A stretch of 56,418 bases of DNA from SVFI01 sp045588655. Lineage in GTDB: Bacteria > Bacillota > Clostridia > Lachnospirales > Lachnospiraceae. Below, piece by piece: positions 1 to 7,557 of this stretch. Position numbers and translations under genes: made by a program. Every line of letters starts with the position of its first letter. The stretch's first letter is position 1. The notes under the pieces were generated by a model. It was not told the DNA's origin. It did no database searches and saw nothing but the letters and a program-made list of their open reading frames with translations. Where the stretch lies: contig JAZNEP010000018.1 of assembly GCA_045588655.1 (NCBI GenBank), positions 1 through 56,418 of the forward strand, given 5' to 3'.

Positions 1-1838
1 CCGGAACTACTCTGGCATAGCAGATTTCCTCCTACATAGACATAATCGTCATCATTTTGCATGTATAAACTTGTTGTACTGCCAGTTTTTCCTAAGGTAA
101 CATTTCCATGACAAATAAATTTACCTTTCTCCAAACGCATGGATGCAAAACCATCCATACCTATCGTACTATTTCCATAAACAGTTAGCGTATGTCCGCC
201 CATGTAGAGGTAATAATATCGATTGTAATAATTTCCCTTTACAATAACATCTTCTTCTAAATAAATAGTATCATAAGTGGTTAAATTTCCTCCGATTACC
301 CATGGTTGGTTGATTCTTTTTCCATTTTTCAGATAAATATTTCCGCTATACTGGTTATCTTTCAGCGTCGCATTTATTCCTAACATCACATATCCGTTTG
401 ACTTATTTCCGTTATCGTTCAATTCTCCCATGACCGTTACCATATTTGAACCAAACGTAACCTCTCCACTCTCGTTTGTTATTTCAAGGTTTACAATACG
501 GGATGTAGTAGCAGATGTTTCGGCGAATTCAATATTCTGCTTGCCTGCTCCGCTTAACAAAAGCTTAAAATTGCCTGTCGTAGCAAAATTATTTTTTTCT
601 ACGTACGTAGTTTGAATCACATTACCCTGTACTTCTAATGTTCCGCTTGTCAGATAATTACTGTGGTCAAAGACAGAACCCATACGGAATGTTCCACCAA
701 CCTTTACATGGTCATCCGCATTATCCATCACAAGACAACCACCACTGTAGGTAAACTTATCTTTTCCATCTGTGTTGGTTTTCTTTTCAATTAAATAGTC
801 TCCGGCCACCTCAAGCTTACCACCATTGACATCGATTCTTCCTCCTAAATGATGAAGGTTACCGGATACTATTAACTTGTGTCCATTTAAATCGTACGTT
901 CCACCAATTAGAACAAGATCTCCCTTGATCGTCTTATCTGCCTCTAATGTCCCCCCAATGGTTCCATTCTCTACATTCAGATTGAATCCACAACCATTGG
1001 TGCGCAAATCTCTTGCTAAAATAACACCATCACAGTACACACCTTCATCACTTCGATTATCAAACTCCAATATATTAAACAAAGTCTGCTTATTGTTTAG
1101 TGTAATCGTCTGTTTTGTTTCACCATCTAAAATCACTTTATGATTTCCTGATGCCCTAAATACATTATCTGAATTAGGAGTGCAACTTACATTTCCGCTA
1201 ATTGCAATAACACCGTCTGTCAGAGTGGATTTATAATTGCCACTAGTATTTAATGTGAAATCTCCATTGACATCGATATGTCCATTGACATCATTCATTG
1301 TAAGACGTCCACTTTTAGACATAACCAAGGCGCTACACTCCAAGTAACCCTTATTTACATCCAGATAGCCACCTTCGATTGTAACCGTGCCTAATACAGT
1401 TAATCTCTTTTGCCCTAAGTTCAGGGTTCCATTGGTTACTTTCAAGTTGTTGACAATCTTATCTTCTGTCAACGTAACATCGGAACTTGACGTCCAGTCT
1501 TCCACACTTTCCATCTGTGCAGTTACCGATTCATCTTCCAGAGACAACATTTCAATCGCATTTGTCTCCTCTTCCAATACTTCTTCCTCTGTGGATGTCT
1601 CTTCTTCCTGCGTTGAGTCTTCCACCGGGTCCGCCACTGCCATTCTCGCAGCAGGCGCATCATTTTCAGAAACCACACCTGTATCATCGCTTTCTACTTC
1701 AACGACTGTAGGCATGTTTTCATTCTGTGCAGTTGTTGCATATACTGACATGCTAAGATTGCCTACGGCCATCTCGATAATCAATACGAGCGACAACAAC
1801 ACTGCAATTCCTCTGAATCCTTGTCTTCTTCGTTTCAT
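1..1838 (-). CDS. Large secreted repeat protein, N-terminal part (runs off the left edge)
   Basis: Open frame from an ATG at 1838 down to the window edge, at least 612 codons, with no stop seen where I checked it, including the last codons at the edge. A ribosome site (GAGAAAGGG) lies just before the ATG. The protein starts with a basic signal peptide (MKRRRQGFRG, then a hydrophobic stretch, about residues 1-37), followed by an acidic linker rich in Glu (about 45-110). After that come short imperfect repeats of about 20-30 residues of the type GTVTIEGGYLDVNKGYL and GGRIDVNGGKLEVAGDYL, which suggests a beta-solenoid adhesin or wall-surface protein. The C-terminus, and so any anchor or enzymatic domain, lies outside the window. 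No function is recognised. Similar repeat stretches occur in large surface proteins of Lachnospiraceae, by memory only. Confidence 0.8.
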   Translation of the reverse strand, partial: MKRRRQGFRGIAVLLSLVLIIEMAVGNLSMSVYATTAQNENMPTVVEVESDDTGVVSENDAPAARMAVADPVEDSTQEEETSTEEEVLEEETNAIEMLSLEDESVTAQMESVEDWTSSSDVTLTEDKIVNNLKVTNGTLNLGQKRLTVLGTVTIEGGYLDVNKGYLECSALVMSKSGRLTMNDVNGHIDVNGDFTLNTSGNYKSTLTDGVIAISGNVSCTPNSDNVFRASGNHKVILDGETKQTITLNNKQTLFNILEFDNRSDEGVYCDGVILARDLRTNGCGFNLNVENGTIGGTLEADKTIKGDLVLIGGTYDLNGHKLIVSGNLHHLGGRIDVNGGKLEVAGDYLIEKKTNTDGKDKFTYSGGCLVMDNADDHVKVGGTFRMGSVFDHSNYLTSGTLEVQGNVIQTTYVEKNNFATTGNFKLLLSGAGKQNIEFAETSATTSRIVNLEITNESGEVTFGSNMVTVMGELNDNGNKSNGYVMLGINATLKDNQYSGNIYLKNGKRINQPWVIGGNLTTYDTIYLEEDVIVKGNYYNRYYYLYMGGHTLTVYGNSTIGMDGFASMRLEKGKFICHGNVTLGKTGSTTSLYMQNDDDYVYVGGNLLCQSSS

Positions 1839-2011
1839 TTACCCTTTCTCACTTTCATTAATAGTATAAATATATAAAAAATGCCAAATTTTAGTATAAA
1901 TTGATTCCATGCAAATATCTATTGCCATACTTTACAAAAGAAATCTATGCCATTTGGGCAATTAGTCCCACTATTTTTTTTACAAAAATTGCTCTCTTGG
2001 TGATTTTTTAC
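1839..2011. other. AT-rich intergenic region, promoter region of the secreted repeat protein
   Basis: Together with the terminator at 2012-2063 and the short tail to 2146 this is a gene-free stretch of about 308 bases. It contains two TATACT-like boxes on the minus strand (near 1863 and 1897), either of which could be a -10 element for the secreted repeat protein; I cannot choose a matching -35. No open frame or RNA gene is visible. Confidence 0.35.
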
Positions 2012-2063
2012 AAAAAAAAAGACGTCTTCTCGACCTTAATAGGACAAAAAAACGTCTCAACCT
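2012..2063 (-). terminator. Probable Rho-independent terminator after the FliD-like gene
   Basis: On the minus strand AGACGT pairs with ACGTCT and is followed by a run of T. The loop is long and AT-rich, so this is a weaker call than the other terminators of the window. Confidence 0.5.
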
Positions 2064-2146
2064 TTATTTTTTGATTATTTATGATTATCCCCGTGCATTT
2101 TAGCACATTTTGTGTCTAATAGAATAACTCAACTGGATAAAAACGA

Positions 2147-2947
2147 TTAGAACATACCGTTAAATAAATATCCACTGGATGAATATGAATTATTATACAT
2201 TGCATTTCCGGCATATATACCGCTTGTTTTAGCAGCATCCTCTTTTGCATACATGTTAATAAACGATGCTTTTGTCTGCACGTCATATGCGAACGACGTA
2301 ACGCCATTCATCAATGTCTTAACCGAACCCATATCCGCAGCTTTAAATGCTTCCTCATCCAACGAAAGTTTGTTATCCTCACCAATCTTAATACCAATCT
2401 TATTTAACAAATTTTCGTTGGCCACTGTCATCGTGGTCATGTTGGCACCGGCCGAAAGCACTTTTTTATTATCGGATTTTCCGGCAGCGTTAAGAACGCT
2501 GTTGTATGAATCTACAAATTCAGACACTTTCTTATAAATTGCATCCACATCGTAGCCCTTTTTTGTAGTCTCAACACCATTTTCATCCTTTGTCGTAATA
2601 TCCTTTTCCACGAACAAAGAATCTTTACCGGTCGCGGTAAGCTCTCCCGCCACTTTTGCAAGTTTCTCACTGCTTCCTTTTAATGCTGTAATCGTGGTCG
2701 CAGTATCTGCGCTACTTCCACTGACAAGCTTATTCACCGCACTATTTTTATTAGACGAATCACTCTGTCCGTAATACGCCTTCATCAGCTTTCCATAGCT
2801 ACCACTCTTAATCAATGCGTAGTCTGACAACGAAAAAGAGGATGCTGATGCATTTCCGAACAAGCTTCCTGTTACATTATTCTTATTGGTCGGCAAACTC
2901 GAAAACAACATTGAATAATCTGTTTTTGATGAAATGTTAATTCCCAT
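2147..2947 (-). CDS. FliD-like (flagellar hook-associated protein 2-like) stand-alone protein
   Basis: 266 residues from the ATG at 2947 (MGINISSK); GGAG lies 8 bases upstream, so this start is preferred over an in-frame GTG at 2956. The middle and C-terminal parts read like the C-terminal core of FliD: EFVDSYNSVLNAAG, then ENLLNKIGIKIGEDNKLSLD and VKTLMNGVTSFA, the same order as FVxxYN, LxxIGIxxxxDGxLxxD and VxxLF in FliD. It is far shorter than FliD (usually 450 residues or more) and has no recognisable N-terminal D0 part. It is monocistronic, not next to flagellar genes. Inference: a secreted cap-like or filament-associated protein, or a paralogue with another job. The family resemblance is fairly clear, the role is not. 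Confidence 0.6.
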   Translation of the reverse strand: MGINISSKTDYSMLFSSLPTNKNNVTGSLFGNASASSFSLSDYALIKSGSYGKLMKAYYGQSDSSNKNSAVNKLVSGSSADTATTITALKGSSEKLAKVAGELTATGKDSLFVEKDITTKDENGVETTKKGYDVDAIYKKVSEFVDSYNSVLNAAGKSDNKKVLSAGANMTTMTVANENLLNKIGIKIGEDNKLSLDEEAFKAADMGSVKTLMNGVTSFAYDVQTKASFINMYAKEDAAKTSGIYAGNAMYNNSYSSSGYLFNGMF

Positions 2948-3147
2948 ACCTATCACTCCTTGATTTACGAAAAGAAATCCTCCTTGATTTCTATGTATAT
3001 TTGATTACCACTGCAACACAACTCTTGTTATAATAATTATCGCCCATTTTTCGCCAATTATCAAGGCATTTTACGATTTTTTTTATAATTTTTCACTCGC
3101 TTATTTCTTTCTGCGAAAACATTTTTAAAAAAATTTGTTCTTTTCTG

Positions 3148-3176
3148 TTGACACAACTAAAAGGAAATGATATTAT
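3148..3176 (+). promoter_or_regulatory. Sigma-A promoter of the tRNA-Leu gene
   Basis: TTGACA at 3148-3153, a 17-base spacer and TATTAT at 3171-3176, about 40 bases before the tRNA. Nearly consensus in sequence and spacing. Confidence 0.85.
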
Positions 3177-3217
3177 ACTATTCGCGGCGTGGTTATCACG
3201 ACCGCTGATATAAAAGC

Positions 3218-3302
3218 GCGGAAGTGTCGGAACTGGCAGACGAGCAAGACTAAGGATCTTGTGATCAATGCGATCGTGTGGGTTCAAGTCCCATCTTCCG
3301 CA
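3218..3302 (+). tRNA. tRNA-Leu, anticodon AAG
   Basis: Complete cloverleaf: acceptor GCGGAAG pairs with CTTCCGC at 3295-3301; D-stem TCG/CGA; anticodon stem CAAGA/TCTTG (3245-3249/3257-3261) around the loop CTAAGGA, giving anticodon AAG at 3252-3254; long variable arm with GATC/GATC typical of class II tRNAs; T-arm GTGGG-TTCAAGT-CCCAT. CCA is not encoded. Leu identity follows from the class II arm, A at the discriminator and the anticodon. A34 in a bacterial Leu tRNA is uncommon and would normally be deaminated to inosine. The 3' end serves as the attachment site of the element downstream. Confidence 0.93.
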
Positions 3303-3304
3303 GC
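3288..3304 (+). repeat. Attachment core, copy 1 (inside tRNA-Leu 3' end)
   Basis: 17 bases GTCCCATCTTCCGCAGC, repeated identically at 5909-5925. With one mismatch the identity extends 5 bases further upstream (TTCAA versus TTCAT). This is the expected att core of a tRNA-targeting tyrosine integrase. Confidence 0.88.
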
Positions 3305-3316
3305 GTTTTAAAAATT

Positions 3317-3356
3317 CCTCAAGGCTTTTTCTTATAAGGCTTTGAGGGTTTTTTTG
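3317..3356 (+). terminator. Terminator after tRNA-Leu
   Basis: CCTCAAGGC pairs with GCTTTGAGG (one G-T pair) and is followed by GTTTTTTTG. It overlaps the ancestral 3' end of the integrase pseudogene on the other strand. Confidence 0.88.
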
Positions 3357-4408
3357 TTTCAAATTTTATCACATTCAGGGTGTTATCTGGTGTTACTTCA
3401 CTCTTTCTCGAGCTCATAAATTCACCTAATTTACAAGCTTTTTCAGCTAATGAATCTCTTGGATCAAAACTGTAATATTTTCATTTGTCGTTACAGAATG
3501 GCCAAGTATAGCAGCTCACTCCGTTACAGTAAATCCTGCCGGGATTAAAACAAGTGAATTCAAGGTCATACGGAACGCATGTTGTTTGTAATATTTAATT
3601 TAAGGGATTTACAAAGTCTTCTCAGGGAAGTTTCATAAGCATCTGTTTTAAGTGAACCACCGTTTTCATCACAAATCACATACTGCGAAAATATATGCTG
3701 TGATTGTTGTTTGTTTTTGATTTCTTCTAACAACTCTTTTAATTCTGGATAAATCGGGAAATATCTACCACCCTTCGATTTTCCCTTTTCGTCCTTCGTC
3801 CATGGTACATCATAAAATTCATTATCCTGACCTCTGGGTGTAATACGTTTTAATTGCTGTTCATGGATCCATATTTGATGTTTTTCATATTCCACATCAC
3901 ACCATTTGAGTGCACATATTTCACCGACTCTCATTCCGGTATATATAGCCAGAAGAATGACATATCCATTAGCATAATAAGAACCATATTTTTTCTGCAT
4001 CATTCTTTTTCGGATTTCATTTTTAATTAAATTCAATTCACTTTCTGTAAAAATTTTACCCTCAGGTCTAGAATACGACGATATGATGAAACAATCAAAA
4101 TCTTTCGGTTTGATAACAGAAGCTATATTTGCTGAGACAATATCTTTCTCAAACGCATATGTATACGTCAAATTCAGTACTGATTTATATTTCAGAAATG
4201 CTTTTTCACTCAATGAATTTTTCTGTACCAGTTCTTTTGTATACTGCTTCAAATCATCTTTTGTGATTTTAGTGATCAATCTTCTCCCGAAGTCATCGGT
4301 AATAAACCTCTTATAATATGCTTCATACGCAGAATATGTTTTCGGATCTCTGTCTGAAGTAGTCATGAAATTATTTAATGCTTTTTCAAACGTATCTCGA
4401 AAACACAA
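3319..4408 (-). pseudogene. Tyrosine integrase, inactivated
   Basis: The longest intact frame (280 codons, ends at 3566) has a core-binding region (about residues 8-95) and the start of the catalytic domain: TGMRVGEICALKW with the first catalytic Arg. Just after ITNN the frame shifts. The continuation in another frame reads HAFRMTLNSLVLIPAGF (HxxR motif), hits a TGA near 3532 where an Arg would be expected (TVTE, stop, AAILGHSV), and shifts again before the motif with the catalytic Tyr, KYYSFDPRDSLAEKACKLGE. The ancestral stop is at 3319-3321. At least two frameshifts and one nonsense change therefore remove box II and the Tyr nucleophile. The N-terminal arm-binding domain is also missing; the visible frame opens only at a TTG. 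Related to Tn916-type integrases by motif order. Confidence 0.85.
3379..3396 (+). repeat. Paired GGTGTTA motif, left end of the element
   Basis: GGTGTTA at 3379-3385 and GGTGTTAC at 3389-3396, 10 bases apart. The same pair in the same orientation occurs at the right end (5825-5844). Candidate arm-type binding sites of the integrase; inference from position only. Confidence 0.5.
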
Positions 4409-4742
4409 GAAATATGCAAAATAAGAAAAATCGAATAAATTATAACAAATAGCATGTGAATTTCTGCTCCCATAAAAAAACTGTGTTACCTTATTAAAAT
4501 ATAAATGATATGATATTAATCATTAAATACAATCCCCAATATTCATCAGGAGCATCAGAATAATAAAAATATCTATTAGAAATTCTTAATAATGTAAATA
4601 AATCAGAATTAATACAATACGAAATATAATGTTTCACATATTTCTTTTCCTTTCATGTCTTTCTTATATATGTAAAAGAAAAGAAATAAAAAAGGAAAGA
4701 CATTTCTATCTCTCCTTTTAATTGGTTTGATTATTTTTAATA
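4409..4742. other. AT-rich gap inside the element
   Basis: 334 bases, very AT-rich. The part next to the pseudogene may hold eroded integrase N-terminal sequence, but no clear frame is left. ATGTCTTTC near 4653 and GAAAGACAT near 4694 form an inverted repeat close to the 3' end of the lipoprotein gene, possibly a degraded terminator. Nothing else seen. Confidence 0.3.
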
Positions 4743-5723
4743 TTAATATTTCATATTATCAGGTATAGGCATTTGTACGGTTTTCTTTGTAATATTTCCT
4801 GCATTATCACATACTTCAATTGGGAAATTGCCACAATAGTTACTTGTTACTATAAATCCATTTTCAATATAAGTCGTATAATTAAATTTTGCATATTTAA
4901 TACCACTATTTTCATCTGAGAAAGTAATTTTTTTCTGACCGTTGCCTGCGTCTTCTATTTTAATTGTAGGTCTCGTCTTATCATAACATACTGTAAATTT
5001 TGCAGTGTTCTTATTTGTCTTTATCTGAATTTCATATTTACCTTCTTTTTTTATCTTAATATTCTTAGATGTCTGTTTCTTTCCATTTACTTTGACATAT
5101 TTAACTTTTTCTTTTGTATTTACTTTTAATGTCTTCGCTTTCGTGATATGTCCGTACTGATTAAGACCGCTAAGTTTAATAGAGCCTACATTTGCGCTTA
5201 ATGCTTGTGCTTTAGAGGTATATGCGTAAATAATATCTCCGACTCTTACTTTTGTCATATCAAACGTAACTGTTTTCTTATCTTTTGATAATTTACCGTT
5301 TGTATACTGTACTTTTTTAGGGAATGTAATTTTTAATGTATAAAAATCAGATCCTGGAGTCCTTGAGTCTTCTGATTCATATATAAAATAACTTTTTGTA
5401 AGTTTCGCTGTATTAGTATCTGTAATTGGTTGAGAACCTACTGTATTTTCTACACCATCCGCCATTGTATAAGTTAATTCAAACATTGTACATTTTAATA
5501 TATCATTATATGATTCTTTTGGCACAAATTTATAATATTTCTTTCCATTTACTTTTTTAGTACCTACGGAACCTGTTTTCTTTGCTTCTTTTGATGTACC
5601 ATAAAAATACATTTTCGTAGTAATTTTGCCAGATGAAGATACTTTTACAATTTCTTCAGCACCACAGCCTGTTAATACTAACATCATTATTACTAAAAAT
5701 AAAATTTGAACTTTTTTTCTCAT
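4743..5723 (-). CDS. Lipoprotein with C-terminal Ig-like region, cargo of the tRNA-Leu element
   Basis: 326 residues. Lipoprotein signal peptide MRKKVQILFLVIMML with lipobox LTGC (Cys at about 20), so the mature protein is anchored on the outer face of the membrane. The body is Lys- and Thr-rich and all-beta in character. The C-terminal 70 residues (DKTRPTIKI ... EVCDNAGNITKKTVQ) look like a bacterial Ig-like domain, where DNAGN is a common strand motif. No enzymatic motif is recognised. AAAGG lies before the ATG. It is the only apparently intact gene inside the decayed integrative element, so it is the likely cargo or a later acquisition. Confidence 0.8.
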   Translation of the reverse strand: MRKKVQILFLVIMMLVLTGCGAEEIVKVSSSGKITTKMYFYGTSKEAKKTGSVGTKKVNGKKYYKFVPKESYNDILKCTMFELTYTMADGVENTVGSQPITDTNTAKLTKSYFIYESEDSRTPGSDFYTLKITFPKKVQYTNGKLSKDKKTVTFDMTKVRVGDIIYAYTSKAQALSANVGSIKLSGLNQYGHITKAKTLKVNTKEKVKYVKVNGKKQTSKNIKIKKEGKYEIQIKTNKNTAKFTVCYDKTRPTIKIEDAGNGQKKITFSDENSGIKYAKFNYTTYIENGFIVTSNYCGNFPIEVCDNAGNITKKTVQMPIPDNMKY

Positions 5724-5824
5724 AATAAATACCTTTTAAACATTGACAAACACTAGTTTTATTTTACTAGGGTTTCTTTTTTTAATCAATTATTTTTCTG
5801 ACAAAATCCTCTTTTTATATAAAG

Positions 5825-5844
5825 GGTGTTAATAAAGGTGTTAC
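5825..5844 (+). repeat. Paired GGTGTTA motif, right end of the element
   Basis: GGTGTTA at 5825-5831 and GGTGTTAC at 5837-5844, 12 bases apart, matching the pair at 3379-3396. Candidate integrase arm sites. Confidence 0.5.
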
Positions 5845-5908
5845 TAAAGATATAACTACCACAAAATCTTGCCTTTCCTAAGGTTTGGGTGTTGCTTTTG
5901 AGATTCAT

Positions 5909-5925
5909 GTCCCATCTTCCGCAGC
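5909..5925 (+). repeat. Attachment core, copy 2 (right boundary of the element)
   Basis: Identical to 3288-3304 (GTCCCATCTTCCGCAGC) but without the rest of a tRNA, so it marks the far boundary of the inserted element. Confidence 0.88.
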
Positions 5926-6117
5926 AAATTTTAGATGTCTGGATGCGGTAAAACAAAGCAACAGCGAAAACATCTTACATCCAATCCCAAAGAGTGCTAT
6001 AATAAAACGCCGAGACACACCATGTCTCATTTCAAAAAACAGGGCATTGCTCGCTTTGTGTCCTGTTTCTTACCGTTGTTTTCTGCTAATCTTGGATTTG
6101 CAAGGAGGTCATGATTT
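5926..6117. other. Leader region of the XRE regulator with a small palindrome
   Basis: With the right end of the element this makes a gene-free stretch from 5724 to 6117. It contains GAGACA-CACCA-TGTCTC at 6012-6028, a perfect 6-bp inverted repeat about 90 bases before the regulator gene; it could be its operator or an RNA hairpin. No T run follows, so it is not a terminator. Confidence 0.35.
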
Positions 6118-6624
6118 ATGGATCAAAACAAAGTCGGAAGTTTCATAAAGGAACTTCGAAAAGAAAAAAATCTTACACAGGAACAACTGGCAGAGGAATT
6201 TCATGTTTCAAGAAGAACCGTTTCTCGATGGGAAACCGGAAGCAACCTGCCCGACCTGGATATTCTTATTGAAATGTCAGATTTTTACGAGGTAGATCTC
6301 CGCGAAATATTAGATGGAGAAAGGAAAAGCGAAAAAATGAATGAAGAAATGAAAGAAACCGTAATGAAGGTAGCCGAGTATAACAATGAGGCAAAAAAGA
6401 AAATGGCAAAGGTAACACTTACCTATTTTGTTCTAGGTATTATTTCACTTATCATTAATCAGGGAATGCGATTTTGGGGGAGCCCTTCCACATTCTGGGT
6501 TGGATTTCTTGATGGAATGAGCTATACCATGGCCATGATTGCAATGATCTTTGGAATCCTTTACGTAACAGGCACACTGACAAGGATATACGAATTCAAA
6601 CTGCGTATGCTTGACAAAAAATAA
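6118..6624 (+). CDS. XRE-family transcriptional regulator with C-terminal membrane segments
   Basis: 168 residues. The N-terminus is a Cro/CI helix-turn-helix: IKELRKEKNLTQEQLAEEF, then VSRRTVSRWETGSNLPDLD, a textbook motif at about residues 8-55. After a charged linker (about 70-105) come two hydrophobic segments (TYFVLGIISLIIN and YTMAMIAMIFGILYV), so the DNA-binding domain would be tethered to the membrane. AAGGAGG precedes the ATG. This layout is common in Clostridia, where such regulators sit next to the gene they control; here it lies just outside the right end of the decayed element. It could regulate itself through the palindrome at 6012-6028. Target unknown. Confidence 0.85.
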   Translation: MDQNKVGSFIKELRKEKNLTQEQLAEEFHVSRRTVSRWETGSNLPDLDILIEMSDFYEVDLREILDGERKSEKMNEEMKETVMKVAEYNNEAKKKMAKVTLTYFVLGIISLIINQGMRFWGSPSTFWVGFLDGMSYTMAMIAMIFGILYVTGTLTRIYEFKLRMLDKK

Positions 6625-6647
6625 AAACAGTATAAACATATCATAGA

Positions 6648-6675
6648 AAGCTACTCGTCAGAGTAGCTTTTTTAT
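6648..6675 (+). terminator. Terminator of the XRE regulator gene
   Basis: GCTACTC-GTCA-GAGTAGC followed by TTTTTT. Confidence 0.92.
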
Positions 6676-6710
6676 TTTCGCTTGCTGTTCCTATGTGATT
6701 TCTTAAAACA

Positions 6711-6738
6711 TTGTACAATTCTTATATTATGCTATAAT
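6711..6738 (+). promoter_or_regulatory. Sigma-A promoter of the YwaF-like gene
   Basis: TTGTAC at 6711-6716, a 16-base spacer, TATAAT at 6733-6738; the gene starts 33 bases downstream. Confidence 0.75.
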
Positions 6739-6770
6739 TATCCAAAATACACATAAAGGTGGCACAAGTT

Positions 6771-7544
6771 ATGTATGCATATATAAGTGAATTATTATCT
6801 GACAAAAAGGGAAGCTATATATTCTCCTGTTTAGGGCTCTGGCATTTTTGCTATATCTTTGTACTAATTGCCATTATTACGGCAACCATCTTCTATGTAA
6901 AAAAGAACGGCAAAAACGCACAGCAAAAAATGATTGCTTTTTTTATCAATGGTGCCTTTAGTTTGTATATCGCCGATTTTTTCTTAATGCCGTTTGCCTA
7001 TGGCAAGATTGATATCGAAAAACTTCCATTTCATATTTGTACCGCAATGTGTGTCATGTGTTTTTGGAGTCGTCATAATGCATTTTTACAGAGATTCAGG
7101 CAACAGTTTGCCCTGTTAGGCTTTATCTCCAATCTTATTTATTTTGTATACCCGGCCGGACTTATGTGGTATCAGGTACATCCGCTTTCTTATCGTGTAC
7201 TTCAGACACTGCTGTTCCATGGATTCATGGCAATATACGGTCTACTTGTACTGATATTTGAAGACATAAAATTTGATCGAATCACACGTCGTAAGGATTT
7301 TGCTGTCATTGTTGCAATGACCTTGTGGGCACTTTTCGGTAACGCTTTATACACCGGCGAGTCCTGGGGACAATCCAACAACTTTAATTGGTTTTTTGTG
7401 ACGCAGGACCCGTTTTATCTCTTTCCGGAGCATATTGCGCGGTATATAATGCCTCCATTAAACATCGGACTGTTTTTTGCAGTCGACATGCTTATCTATT
7501 TTCTTCGATTTAAAGTGCTAAGCATACAAAAAAAGTACGAATAA
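6771..7544 (+). CDS. YwaF/TMEM164-like integral membrane protein
   Basis: 257 residues from the ATG at 6771; AAGGTGG lies 8 bases upstream, so the in-frame GTG at 6759, inside the ribosome site, is not used. Six to seven transmembrane segments are visible (for example FCYIFVLIAIITATIFY, FINGAFSLYIADFFLM, VAMTLWALFGNALY). Two motifs I associate with the YwaF (TIGR02206) family are present: KLPFHICTAMCVM, where the His-Ile-Cys is typical, and NFNWFFVTQDP. No biochemical role is known to me for bacterial YwaF. Transcribed alone from its own promoter and followed by a convergent gene. Confidence 0.75.
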   Translation: MYAYISELLSDKKGSYIFSCLGLWHFCYIFVLIAIITATIFYVKKNGKNAQQKMIAFFINGAFSLYIADFFLMPFAYGKIDIEKLPFHICTAMCVMCFWSRHNAFLQRFRQQFALLGFISNLIYFVYPAGLMWYQVHPLSYRVLQTLLFHGFMAIYGLLVLIFEDIKFDRITRRKDFAVIVAMTLWALFGNALYTGESWGQSNNFNWFFVTQDPFYLFPEHIARYIMPPLNIGLFFAVDMLIYFLRFKVLSIQKKYE

Positions 7545-7557
7545 AGGTAACTTTTTT

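Larger units (their letters stand above)
3302..5925. mobile_element. Decayed integrative element in tRNA-Leu, about 2.6 kb
   Basis: Bounded by the intact tRNA-Leu 3' end and by a second 17-base copy of it at 5909-5925. Inside are a tyrosine integrase gene reading towards the tRNA, with its 3' end next to the att core (usual layout for tRNA-integrating elements) and broken several times, one lipoprotein gene, and paired GGTGTTA motifs at both ends. No replication, excision or transfer gene is visible, so it is probably a remnant left after internal deletion, now fixed in place. Confidence 0.8.

Noticed and set aside
3093..3362. 89-codon minus-strand frame across the tRNA-Leu gene
   Set aside because: Shadow of the tRNA; translated tRNA sequences are a common false gene.
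5885..6148. 87-codon plus-strand frame across the right att site
   Set aside because: Covers the att core and the ribosome site of the XRE regulator, has no ribosome site of its own and overlaps the real gene.
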